Part shown: positions 25,857 through 32,478 of the stretch, in pieces
Numbering within the stretch: position 1 is the first letter of the stretch
Layout: each line of letters begins with the position of its first letter
Assembly (NCBI GenBank): GCA_036524775.1
Contig: DATDBO010000092.1
Span: 1 to 33,671 of the forward strand
Direction of reading: 5' to 3'
From: VRUE01 sp036524775
GTDB lineage: Bacteria > Actinomycetota > Thermoleophilia > Solirubrobacterales > 70-9
DNA length: 33,671 bases
Notes under the pieces: model-generated
What the model was told of the DNA's origin: nothing
Seen by the model: the letters and a program-made list of their open reading frames with translations, nothing else
Database searches by the model: none
Translations under genes and position numbers: made by a program

Positions 25857-25879
25857 CTTGTTGACCATCGGTTGACAAG
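25857..25879. promoter_or_regulatory. Operator 1 (23-bp near-palindrome)
   Basis: CTTGTTGACC-ATC-GGTTGACAAG: the arms are near-perfect inverted copies with two mismatches around a 3-bp centre. It shares the 15-bp core TTGTTGACCATCGGT with the second site 31 bp away. The location between tetR and its divergent neighbour fits a TetR operator. Confidence 0.7.
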
Positions 25880-25890
25880 CCTGTTAGTTT
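25861..25890 (+). promoter_or_regulatory. Putative promoter of the DUF2339-DUF3999 operon
   Basis: TTGACC (25861-25866) as a -35 and TAGTTT (25885-25890) as a -10 have an 18-bp spacer. Operator 1 covers the -35 and operator 2 covers the -10 and expected start, so a bound repressor would block it. The -10 is a weak match. Confidence 0.4.
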
Positions 25891-25910
25891 GTTGACCATC
25901 GGTCAGCAAG
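25888..25910. promoter_or_regulatory. Operator 2 (23-bp near-palindrome)
   Basis: TTTGTTGACC-ATC-GGTCAGCAAG repeats operator 1 with the same core. Centre-to-centre distance is 31 bp, near three helical turns, so two dimers could bind on one face of the DNA. The ribosome site GGAGGG of the next gene follows at 25921-25926. Confidence 0.7.
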
Positions 25911-25929
25911 CGAAGAAAGAGGAGGGACC

Positions 25930-27708
25930 ATGACCGAAGGAGGAGTCGAGGACCGGCTGGAGTCGGTAGAGGGACGGTTGACGGACATGACGCAGCGGCT
26001 CGAGCGCATGGAGCGCCGCGTCTTCCCGCCCGCCGCCCCGGAGCCACGTCGCCGGCCCGTACCCGTTGCCTGGCCTGTAGCGGCACCTGCGCGACCGGCA
26101 CCGCCCCCGCCCGGCCCGTCGCTTCCGGAGCGCGGCTTCGAGGAGATCCTCGGCGGTCGCGTCCTCGCCTGGGTCGGTGGCGTCGCGATCCTGCTCGGGA
26201 TCGTCTTCCTGCTCGGCATCGCGATCGATCGCGGCTGGATCGACGAGACGATGCGCACTGTCCTCGGCCTGCTCGGCTCGACCTCCCTCCTGCTTGCCGG
26301 GGTCTGGCTATACGAGCGCAAGGGGCGCACCGAGGCAGCACTGGCAGCCGTCGCCAGCGCCCTCGCCGGCCTCTACACGACGCTCCTGGTCGGGACGCAG
26401 ATATACGACCTGATCCCCGCGGAGGCCGGGCTTGCCTGTGCCGGCCTGGTCGGGGTCGTCGGCGGGGCGCTCGCGATCCGCTGGGAATCGGTGATCGTTG
26501 CCGCGATCGGGATTCTCGGCGCGCTGCTGGCGCCGGTCCTGGTCGACTCCGGGACTTCCGGGCTTTCCCTCGCCTTCATGGCGATCGCCCTCTCGGCCAC
26601 CGTCGGAGTTCTGCTCTGGCAGAGGTGGGACTGGCTCTCGCTGGGGGCCTTCCTGATCTCGGCACCGCAGCTTCTGGCCTGGGCCGCGCAGAACTACGAC
26701 GAACGGCTGCCGGTCACGCTGGGCGTGCTGATCGGATTCTGGGCGCTTTACGTAGTCGCCGCGATCGGCTACGAGTTGCGAGCCCGAACTCCGGATGAGC
26801 TCCCGATCGCGTCCTGGCTCCTGTTGCTCGCCAACGTCGTCCTGATCGCGGGCGCCGGCTACTTCGCCCTCGACCAGACCGGCCATCCGAATGCTGCGGT
26901 GGCGTGGCTTCTGGGCTTGGCCGGCGGCCACATCCTGCTCGGTGCCGTTGCGCTCCGCCAGGCGATCAATCGCGAGATCGGCTCGCTGCTCGTCGCCGCC
27001 GGCCTGGGCCTCTCGGCGTTGGGCTTCGCGGATGCCGTCGACGGTCCCGCCCTCGTCCTCGGCTGGGCTGCGCAGGCGGTCTTGCTCGCATTCCTGGCGA
27101 CCCAGGCGAGCAGGGAGCCCGTGCCGAACGGCTCAACCGCCGACCGCCTCCTGATCGCGGCGGGTGCATACCTCGGCCTTGCGCTTGGACATGTGCTCGT
27201 CTTCGAGGCGCCGCCTGGCGCGATCTTCGCGGGAGTTGAGGATCTCGGCGACGCGCTCGTCGGTCTCGGCGCGTGCGCCGCCGCCGCGCTCTACGGCAGG
27301 TTCGCGCTGCGCGACTTCGATCCCCGCGTCGCCCAGGTGTGCGAGGTGGTCGGCGCCGGCGCGCTCGTCTACCTCGCGTCGGTGGCGATCGTCGACACGG
27401 TAGGCGTCACCGATTCGGGGGACTCGCGGCAGGCGGGCCAAGTCGTGCTCTCGGCCTTCTGGGCCCTGACCGGCCTCGGCGCGATCGTCTACGGGCTGCT
27501 GCGCGACGTCCGGCGCTTCCGTCTCGGCGGGCTGGCGCTGCTCGCGCTGGCTGTCACCAAGGTCTACACCTACGACCTCGCCGAGCTCGAGGAGCTCTCG
27601 CGGGTGCTCTCGTTCATCGCGCTTGGGCTGCTCCTGCTCGTGGGTGCCTTCGCCTACCAGCGGATCCAGGTCGGCGCGGGAGATGACACCGAGGGGGTGC
27701 CCCGATGA
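25930..27708 (+). CDS. DUF2339-family multi-spanning membrane protein (592 aa)
   Basis: Large inner-membrane protein. Residues 5-32 form a coiled coil (VEDRLESVEGRLTDMTQRLE), followed by a Pro/Ala-rich linker and the family start (FEEILGGRVLAWVGGVAILLG). About 15 or more spans fill the rest, ending with the family-typical KVYTYDLAELEELSRVLSF near 545-565. Function is unknown. It is the first gene after the two operators, has a strong ribosome site (GGAGGG, 3 nt before the ATG), and its stop overlaps the next ATG. DUF2339 genes are commonly paired with a DUF3999 gene, as here. Confidence 0.9.
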   Translation: MTEGGVEDRLESVEGRLTDMTQRLERMERRVFPPAAPEPRRRPVPVAWPVAAPARPAPPPPGPSLPERGFEEILGGRVLAWVGGVAILLGIVFLLGIAIDRGWIDETMRTVLGLLGSTSLLLAGVWLYERKGRTEAALAAVASALAGLYTTLLVGTQIYDLIPAEAGLACAGLVGVVGGALAIRWESVIVAAIGILGALLAPVLVDSGTSGLSLAFMAIALSATVGVLLWQRWDWLSLGAFLISAPQLLAWAAQNYDERLPVTLGVLIGFWALYVVAAIGYELRARTPDELPIASWLLLLANVVLIAGAGYFALDQTGHPNAAVAWLLGLAGGHILLGAVALRQAINREIGSLLVAAGLGLSALGFADAVDGPALVLGWAAQAVLLAFLATQASREPVPNGSTADRLLIAAGAYLGLALGHVLVFEAPPGAIFAGVEDLGDALVGLGACAAAALYGRFALRDFDPRVAQVCEVVGAGALVYLASVAIVDTVGVTDSGDSRQAGQVVLSAFWALTGLGAIVYGLLRDVRRFRLGGLALLALAVTKVYTYDLAELEELSRVLSFIALGLLLLVGAFAYQRIQVGAGDDTEGVPR

Positions 27709-28919
27709 GACGCATCGCCATGTCCGTTGCCCTTCTCGCATCGCTCGCGGTCGGCGTCCAGCCCGCCGCCGCGAGCGAGGTCGATCGCGCCGACTTCCGC
27801 TATGTGCAGCCGCTGGTCGCGGACCCCGGCGGCGAGCCCGTCCTCGTCGAGCCCGACGGAGCGCTTTTCAAACACTCGCAGCCCGGCTTCGCCGATCTGC
27901 GCGTCGCGGATGCGCGGGGCCGAGAGGTGGCGTGGCGGCCGATCCGAAGCGGCCGAGGCCCCGCGCCCGAGACGGTGCCGGTCCTGAACAGCGGCCGCCA
28001 GGGAGCCTTCGCCGTTGCCCTCCTCGACCTCGGGGCGCAGCGGAGGATCCGGGACCGCGTAGTCCTCGATGTCCCTGACCGGGACTTCACCGGTCGTGCG
28101 GTGCTCCTCGGAGCCGACGATCGACACGGGCCGTTCACGCGACTCTCGACGACCGGAATCTACGACGTTCGCGGGGCCCGGGCGGCGCGGAGCACGGTCG
28201 CCGTCTTCCCCCCGAGCGACTTCCGCTACCTGCTCGTCAGGGCCACCGGCGTAAGCCGCATCGTCGGGGCAAGCGTGTCCGGGGCTCGCGAGCGGCCGCG
28301 GCTCTTGCGACGCCCACTCAGGTCGATATCGCGGCGCGAGGACGGAACGCGCACGATTGTCACCCTCGATCTCGGGTTCCGCGACGTTCCGGTTGACGAG
28401 CTTCGAATCGCCGCCGGAACCGCGCGCTACGAGCGCCCCGTGACGATCCTTGGCTCGAACTCTCGGCAGCGATTCGTGTTGCTTACGGCAGCCAGGACCT
28501 TCCGTTTCCCCGGCTCCGCTTCAGCGCCGATCTCGATCGGAGCACATCACCGGTACATCCGGATCGAGATTGAGAACGGCGACGACGCCCCGCTGCGCGG
28601 AATCGAGGTCTCGGCGTGGAGCCGCTCGCGCGCCCTCTTGATCGAGGGTGGGCATCCACTCCCCTACACCGTCTACTACGGGAACGGGCGCGCGAACGCT
28701 CCCAGCTACGACTTCGCTCGCCTGCCGAAGGAGGCCCTCGGAGCCGAGGGAGCCGTGCGCGGTCGACTGGGACCCGCGCGCGAAAACCCGGCCTTCGAGC
28801 CACCCCCAGACACCCGCTCCTTCACGACGCGCAATCCGGGCCTCGTCACCGCTGCCCTCGCCCTAGCCGCCCTCGTCCTGGGCGCAGTCGGCCTGCTCAC
28901 GCTGAGAAGGCGGGTCTAA
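27705..28919 (+). CDS. DUF3999-family exported protein, partner of DUF2339
   Basis: The 404-residue protein has a signal peptide (SVALLASLAVGVQPAAA), a large extracytoplasmic beta-rich region, and one C-terminal helix (about 378-398, LVTAALALAALVLGAVGLLTL) with a short basic tail. Its opening (FRYVQPLVADPGGEPVLVEPD, then FADLRVADARGREVAWRP) and the late YIRIEIENGDDAPLRGIEVSAW match the DUF3999 layout. It likely faces outside and contacts the DUF2339 membrane protein; function is unknown. Translation is coupled by ATGA. Confidence 0.85.
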   Translation: MRRIAMSVALLASLAVGVQPAAASEVDRADFRYVQPLVADPGGEPVLVEPDGALFKHSQPGFADLRVADARGREVAWRPIRSGRGPAPETVPVLNSGRQGAFAVALLDLGAQRRIRDRVVLDVPDRDFTGRAVLLGADDRHGPFTRLSTTGIYDVRGARAARSTVAVFPPSDFRYLLVRATGVSRIVGASVSGARERPRLLRRPLRSISRREDGTRTIVTLDLGFRDVPVDELRIAAGTARYERPVTILGSNSRQRFVLLTAARTFRFPGSASAPISIGAHHRYIRIEIENGDDAPLRGIEVSAWSRSRALLIEGGHPLPYTVYYGNGRANAPSYDFARLPKEALGAEGAVRGRLGPARENPAFEPPPDTRSFTTRNPGLVTAALALAALVLGAVGLLTLRRRV

Positions 28920-28968
28920 GCACCACGTCGCACCATCCGCGCCGTTGCCCAAGGCGATCGCGACGTCG

Positions 28969-29017
28969 CTCGATAGGGCGGGAAGGACTCGAACCTTCGA
29001 CCGACAGATTATGAGTC
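28969..29017 (-). repeat. Duplicated 3' end of the CAT-anticodon tRNA (left attachment-site-like copy)
   Basis: Forty-seven of 49 bases match 30066-30114. The copy includes the tRNA from the anticodon stem to the 3' end plus six bases beyond. It lacks the 5' half, so it cannot make a tRNA. Direct orientation and the 1097-bp offset are what integration at a tRNA 3' end would leave. Confidence 0.8.
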
Positions 29018-29131
29018 GCGCCGGAACCTGTCTATAGAGCCGAATCTGGCCTGATAGAGCGAATCACGTCCAAGGAGTTCGGCTGAGTTCGGTGGAGTCG
29101 GGGACCAATTTCGGGACCAAGTCTAAGGGAC
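29018..29131. other. Non-coding left end of the tRNA-flanked segment
   Basis: About 110 bp without a gene, less GC-rich than the surroundings. It contains the 19-bp repeat at 29101-29119. On the minus strand one frame reads DLVPKLVPDS...RTPWT then stop, which might be an integrase C-terminal relic; this is speculative. The 50 bp between 28920 and 28968 hold nothing recognised. Confidence 0.4.
29101..29119. repeat. 19-bp direct repeat, copy 1
   Basis: GGGACCAATTTCGGGACCA occurs here and at 30004-30022. Within each copy GGGACCA is itself repeated. The two copies bracket the hicBA segment inside the tRNA duplication. Confidence 0.75.
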
Positions 29132-29458
29132 TCATTGAGTGTGCTGGGCGTCCGGTGGTTGATCGTCCTCCGGACCCATCACAAGCCCGATCCCCTTGGC
29201 CTTGAGATCAGCAAGGACCTCCTCAAGAGGGCGCTGCGCACTTCCAGAGGTCGCCTCCTCAAGATGGGCGGCAAGAACGTCCGCGCCATCGACCGACAGC
29301 CAGAAAAGACTGACAGCCGTCTTCTCGCGCCGGGCCTTGTCGATTTCGGCAAGTACCTGCTCGGCCTCTGGCTTTGGATACGCGCCCGGGGATATACACA
29401 TCTGCTTAGCCGACCCCCTCAGCACCACATGCACTCTGAACTCCGAATGGTCATTCAT
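29132..29458 (-). CDS. Unknown 108-aa protein downstream of hicBA
   Basis: I do not recognise this protein. It is soluble, with a strand at the start (SEFRVHVVLRGSAKQM), a helix (PEAEQVLAEIDKARRE), two strand-like segments (TAVSLFWLSVDGADVLAAHL), another helix, and a final strand (KGIGLVMGPED). The ATG at 29458 follows GGTGAGG; an in-frame TTG at 29482 is an alternative. It lies 59 bp after hicA on the same strand in the tRNA-flanked segment, so it may be cargo or a third component of the toxin-antitoxin unit. Confidence 0.6.
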   Translation of the reverse strand: MNDHSEFRVHVVLRGSAKQMCISPGAYPKPEAEQVLAEIDKARREKTAVSLFWLSVDGADVLAAHLEEATSGSAQRPLEEVLADLKAKGIGLVMGPEDDQPPDAQHTQ

Positions 29459-29517
29459 TGCCTCACCATCCTTTCCCGGCAAAGAACACGCACAATGTGT
29501 CTGGCCGACTACATCAC

Positions 29518-29712
29518 CTATCGGGACCCCTCCGGCGGAGGAATTCCGAGCTGCTTGCAGATCGTGCGGGCCAGCGGATAGGCGATCTCACGATGACGCG
29601 GCACCGAGGTCGAACGCTCGGCATCCATACCCCAGTAGCTGTGTCGGCCGCCCTCACGCAATAAGCGAGCGCCATGCTTCTTCAGGTGTCGCTCCAGGTC
29701 TCGGCGCCTCAC
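29518..29712 (-). CDS. hicA: HicA-family mRNA interferase toxin
   Basis: The 64-residue protein has the HicA dsRBD-like pattern: RRRDLERHLKKHGARLLREG, H24 in GGRHSYW (the catalytic His position), and SVPRHREIAYPLARTICKQLGI. HicA toxins cleave mRNA. The GTG start overlaps the hicB stop (GTGA), so the toxin is translated with its antitoxin. Length fits the family, which is normally 60-80 residues. Confidence 0.85.
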   Translation of the reverse strand: MRRRDLERHLKKHGARLLREGGRHSYWGMDAERSTSVPRHREIAYPLARTICKQLGIPPPEGSR

Positions 29713-29936
29713 GCCGCAACAATATTCAGCGACTCACTGCCAACTGCCTTACCCTGCGGCTCGTGCTCGGCGGCACGCAGCTCAAGCATCCCCGCCAGGG
29801 CGTCCATCGCCATCTCGCGGGCCTCCTCCTTGGTTCGGCCTTGGCTGAGCACGCCAGGGACCTCGGGGATAGAGGAGACGATCCAGCCGTCGCCTCCCTC
29901 CTCGTAAAGGATCGTGAGATGCAGGGGGCCGCTCAT
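29709..29936 (-). CDS. hicB: HicB-family antitoxin (short form)
   Basis: Seventy-five residues from the ATG at 29936: LHLTILYEEGGDGWIVSSIPEVPGVLSQG and TKEEAREMAMDALAGML are the HicB partial RNase-H-like fold. No C-terminal DNA-binding helix or ribbon is evident, so self-regulation would need another part. The order is antitoxin first. A TACACT box ends 7 nt before the ATG. An in-frame upstream extension exists but would cross that box. Confidence 0.85.
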   Translation of the reverse strand: MSGPLHLTILYEEGGDGWIVSSIPEVPGVLSQGRTKEEAREMAMDALAGMLELRAAEHEPQGKAVGSESLNIVAA

Positions 29937-29943
29937 ACAGCCG

Positions 29944-29949
29944 AGTGTA
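29944..29949 (-). promoter_or_regulatory. Putative -10 box of hicB
   Basis: TACACT on the minus strand ends 7 nt before the hicB ATG, matching the leaderless pattern of the chromosomal genes around it. Confidence 0.5.
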
Positions 29950-30003
29950 GCGCCGTGGGCGGCCTTGACCGCAGAAAATAGCCGGCGCGCGTCGCGGGAG
30001 TTC

Positions 30004-30022
30004 GGGACCAATTTCGGGACCA
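30004..30022. repeat. 19-bp direct repeat, copy 2
   Basis: Identical to 29101-29119, located 49 bp from the 3' end of the intact tRNA. The bases around each copy differ. Confidence 0.75.
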
Positions 30023-30070
30023 GATCCTGGTTGCGCTCGCGGCGTTTCGCTTTCCAGAGCCGCTTCTCGA

Positions 30071-30144
<74 letters not shown>

Positions 30145-30203
30145 GAGGCGTTCGATTATTGCTCAGCGGTGCGGGTTGCGCGCGGGCTACGGGACTTGGA
30201 AGC

Positions 30204-30572
30204 TCAGGCGCTGAAGAGCTGGGCAAGGGAGCGGCCGACGTCGGGGGGCTCCTCTTCGCCCTCGGCGGCGGCGTTGGCGCCTTCGGCGATGGCCTTGGCG
30301 GCGTCGGCGATCTGGTGCGAGCGGCCGCCGCGCAGCTCGCCCGACTTCTTCGCTTCGGCGAGGTCGGATTCCATCAGCCCGGCCAGCTCGGCGAGGCGGC
30401 GCAGGCCGACCGCACCGGCGGTGCCCTTCAGCGCGTGGGCTTCGGCGCGAAGCGTCTCGAAGTCTTCGGTCTCGGTGGCAAGGCCGGCCGCGATCACGTC
30501 GCAGCGCCGCTTCGCCTCTTCGGCGAACGACTTGAGCAGCTCGGGATCGGGGGCGGCGGTTTTCTCGCTCAT
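30204..30572 (-). CDS. Orphan HPt (histidine phosphotransfer) protein
   Basis: The 122-residue helical protein has the HPt site H46 in AEAHALKGTAGAVG, the usual phosphorylatable histidine, and helices before and after it. Such proteins relay phosphate between a hybrid kinase and a response regulator. No kinase or receiver is nearby. It overlaps the lipoprotein gene upstream by ATGA and is therefore cotranslated. The C-terminal 30 residues are acidic and low in complexity (NAAAEGEEEPPD). Confidence 0.87.
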   Translation of the reverse strand: MSEKTAAPDPELLKSFAEEAKRRCDVIAAGLATETEDFETLRAEAHALKGTAGAVGLRRLAELAGLMESDLAEAKKSGELRGGRSHQIADAAKAIAEGANAAAEGEEEPPDVGRSLAQLFSA

Positions 30573-31639
30573 TCCCCGGTCACCCCTTTGACGACGCGGG
30601 TCAGCAGATCGGGCCCGAAGGCGCCCTCGACCTCCGCCCGAATCGTGCCGTCGCGGTCGATGGCGAACAGCCACGGCTCGCTCGGCAAGTGGAACGCCCT
30701 CACCTGCGGCCGCACGCCCTTGTTCGGGTCGTTGTCGTTGAAGATCTCCATGTGGATGAACGCCGCCTTGTCTCCGTACTGGTCTTTGACCTGCTCGGCC
30801 ACGTCGACGACGGGGCCGCATACCCGACTCTGGCAGAACTGGGGGGTCGCAAACAAGAGGACGATCGGCTCCTTGCCCAGGACGTCTGCGTAATCGACGC
30901 GGTTCTGGGTGTCCGGCGGGATGCGGGTCGTGACCTCGGAGAGGTCCTCGCCTGCGTCGGCGGCGGTCGGCGTGCTGATCGTGGGAGCCTTCTGCCCCAC
31001 CCTGGGCACGCTCTTGAATTCCCCCACCGAGGCACTCGGCAGGAGCGTCGCCACGACTTCGTCCCCCTGCTTGATCAGCGCCGCGATGCGCCACTCGCCT
31101 TCGCTGGTGAAGTCGACCTCGGCCGAGTAGACGACGGTCGCGGCATCGGGATCGGCGGTCGTCGTCTGCGCCCGGTAGGCGGGCTGGGTCGTGAGGCTTT
31201 CGATCGCCGCCGGGTACGGGCCCACAGCGGGCTGTTCGAGCGCTTCTTCGCGGGCGCGCGCCGCCGCGCCCTTCTCTTCTTCTTCGGCGCCCGCGCCCGG
31301 CTCGGGGCGCGGCACCTTGGCGACGTAGAGGGCGACCTCGGCGTCGGCGACCTGGCTGCGGTCGGGCTCGAAGACACCGAACGGGTAGCGGTTGACGCCC
31401 TTGTAGAAGGCGAGCGCGGCAGGCGAGACGACGAGTTCGGCATGCGAGTCCGCCGATTTGACGATCTCGCCCAGGGTCTTGCCCTCTGCCGAGGGGAACT
31501 CGCTCTTCGGCGGCGCGGGCTTGCTTACGGCCGTGTCCCCGCCGCTGGTCGACGAGTCCGAGTCATCACCGCACCCGGTCGCCGGCAGCACGACGGCAAG
31601 CAGGCAGGCGAGAGCGCTTGTGGCATGGCGCCGGGGCAT
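30569..31639 (-). CDS. Lipoprotein with thioredoxin-like domain (CX4C)
   Basis: The 356-residue protein has a lipobox (VVLPATGCGDD, C23), an acidic/Ser-rich linker, an N-terminal region of unknown fold with a low-complexity EEEEKGAAARAREEALE stretch, and a C-terminal thioredoxin-like domain from about 215. The active-site area is LLFATPQFCQSRVCGPVVDV, a CX4C pair rather than CXXC, more like SCO1-type or peroxiredoxin-like variants. It is likely anchored on the outer face of the membrane, with a redox or metal role that cannot be fixed. It is the first gene of a two-gene unit with the HPt protein. Confidence 0.87.
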   Translation of the reverse strand: MPRRHATSALACLLAVVLPATGCGDDSDSSTSGGDTAVSKPAPPKSEFPSAEGKTLGEIVKSADSHAELVVSPAALAFYKGVNRYPFGVFEPDRSQVADAEVALYVAKVPRPEPGAGAEEEEKGAAARAREEALEQPAVGPYPAAIESLTTQPAYRAQTTTADPDAATVVYSAEVDFTSEGEWRIAALIKQGDEVVATLLPSASVGEFKSVPRVGQKAPTISTPTAADAGEDLSEVTTRIPPDTQNRVDYADVLGKEPIVLLFATPQFCQSRVCGPVVDVAEQVKDQYGDKAAFIHMEIFNDNDPNKGVRPQVRAFHLPSEPWLFAIDRDGTIRAEVEGAFGPDLLTRVVKGVTGE

Positions 31640-31695
31640 GCGGGGCGATCATGTTATTCGGCGGGGCGCCATGGCCTCGCTCACGGCCACACAGA

Positions 31696-31734
31696 TAGGG
31701 TGCGTGGCCCAGGCGAACGACGAGCGTGAGGAGG
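31696..31734 (+). promoter_or_regulatory. Putative -10 and ribosome site that set the SDR start
   Basis: TAGGGT at 31696-31701 resembles a -10; GAGGAGG at 31728-31734 is a strong ribosome site 5 nt before the TTG at 31740. Together they favour TTG 31740 over the upstream ATG at 31671. Confidence 0.5.
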
Positions 31735-31739
31735 AAGAG

Positions 31740-32471
31740 TTGGCGGAGCGAGCGGCACTGATCACGGGAGCCTCGAGCGGGATCGGACTGGCGATCGCTC
31801 GCACGCTCGGCGAGGAGGGGTACGCGCTCACCGTCTCCGCGCGGCGGCCAGAGAAGCTCGAGTCCGCGGCCGAGGAGCTGCGCGGTGCCGGGCTCGAGGT
31901 GCAGAGCGTGGCGGCCAACATGACCGACGAGGACGACGTGGTCGGCGTCTTCGCCAAGCATCGCGAGGCCTACGGCCGCCTCGATGCCCTGGTCAACAAC
32001 GCCGGTGTCGGGATCGGCGCGCCGATGGAGGAGATCCAGACGAAATACCTCGACATGCAGCTGGCAGTCAACCTGCGAGCGCTGGTCATCGGCACCCGCG
32101 AGGGCATCCCGATGCTGCGCGAGGCCGGCCGCGAGCACGGCAAGGCGCTGATCGTCAACACGGCCTCGATCGCCGGCAAAGGGGGGCAGGCCTGGCTCTC
32201 GGTCTACGCGGCGACCAAGGGAGCGGTGATCAACTTCACCCAGTCGACCCAGCGCGAGGTCGGCAACGACGGGATCCAGTGCACCGCGCTGGCGCCCGGC
32301 TTCGTCGACACGCCGATGACCGAGTTTGCCAAGGGCCAGGTTCCGGCCGAGGAGATGATCCGCCCCGAGGACATCGGCGAGGCGGTGCGCTTCCTGCTGC
32401 ACACCTCGCCCAACTGCCACGTGCCGGAGATCGTCTTCACGCGACCGGGCGAGGGGCTTGACACGCCCTGA
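31740..32471 (+). CDS. Short-chain dehydrogenase/reductase (SDR)
   Basis: The 243-residue NAD(P)-dependent oxidoreductase has a classical SDR layout: TGASSGIG cofactor loop, an RR after the second strand (SARRPEKLESA, favouring NADPH), NNAGVG, the catalytic Ser in NTASIAGKG, and YAATK with the Tyr and Lys. All catalytic residues are present; substrate is unknown. The TTG start is set by GAGGAGG five bases upstream and gives the expected short N-terminus (AERAALITGASSGIG). The glycosyltransferase gene begins 7 bp after the stop, so the two are probably one operon. Confidence 0.93.
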   Translation: MAERAALITGASSGIGLAIARTLGEEGYALTVSARRPEKLESAAEELRGAGLEVQSVAANMTDEDDVVGVFAKHREAYGRLDALVNNAGVGIGAPMEEIQTKYLDMQLAVNLRALVIGTREGIPMLREAGREHGKALIVNTASIAGKGGQAWLSVYAATKGAVINFTQSTQREVGNDGIQCTALAPGFVDTPMTEFAKGQVPAEEMIRPEDIGEAVRFLLHTSPNCHVPEIVFTRPGEGLDTP

Positions 32472-32478
32472 CGGGCCC

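Noticed and set aside
25839..25868. ATG at 25868 as the tetR start
   Set aside because: It lies within the first operator and upstream of the TACAAT box; the ATG at 25838 fits family length and the leaderless spacing.
28969..29017. A second functional tRNA gene
   Set aside because: Only the 3' part is present, without a D-arm or 5' acceptor strand; it is a duplicated end, not a gene.
31671..31739. ATG at 31671 as the SDR start
   Set aside because: It would add residues before the Rossmann fold that match nothing, and it overlaps the -10 and ribosome site that fit TTG 31740.
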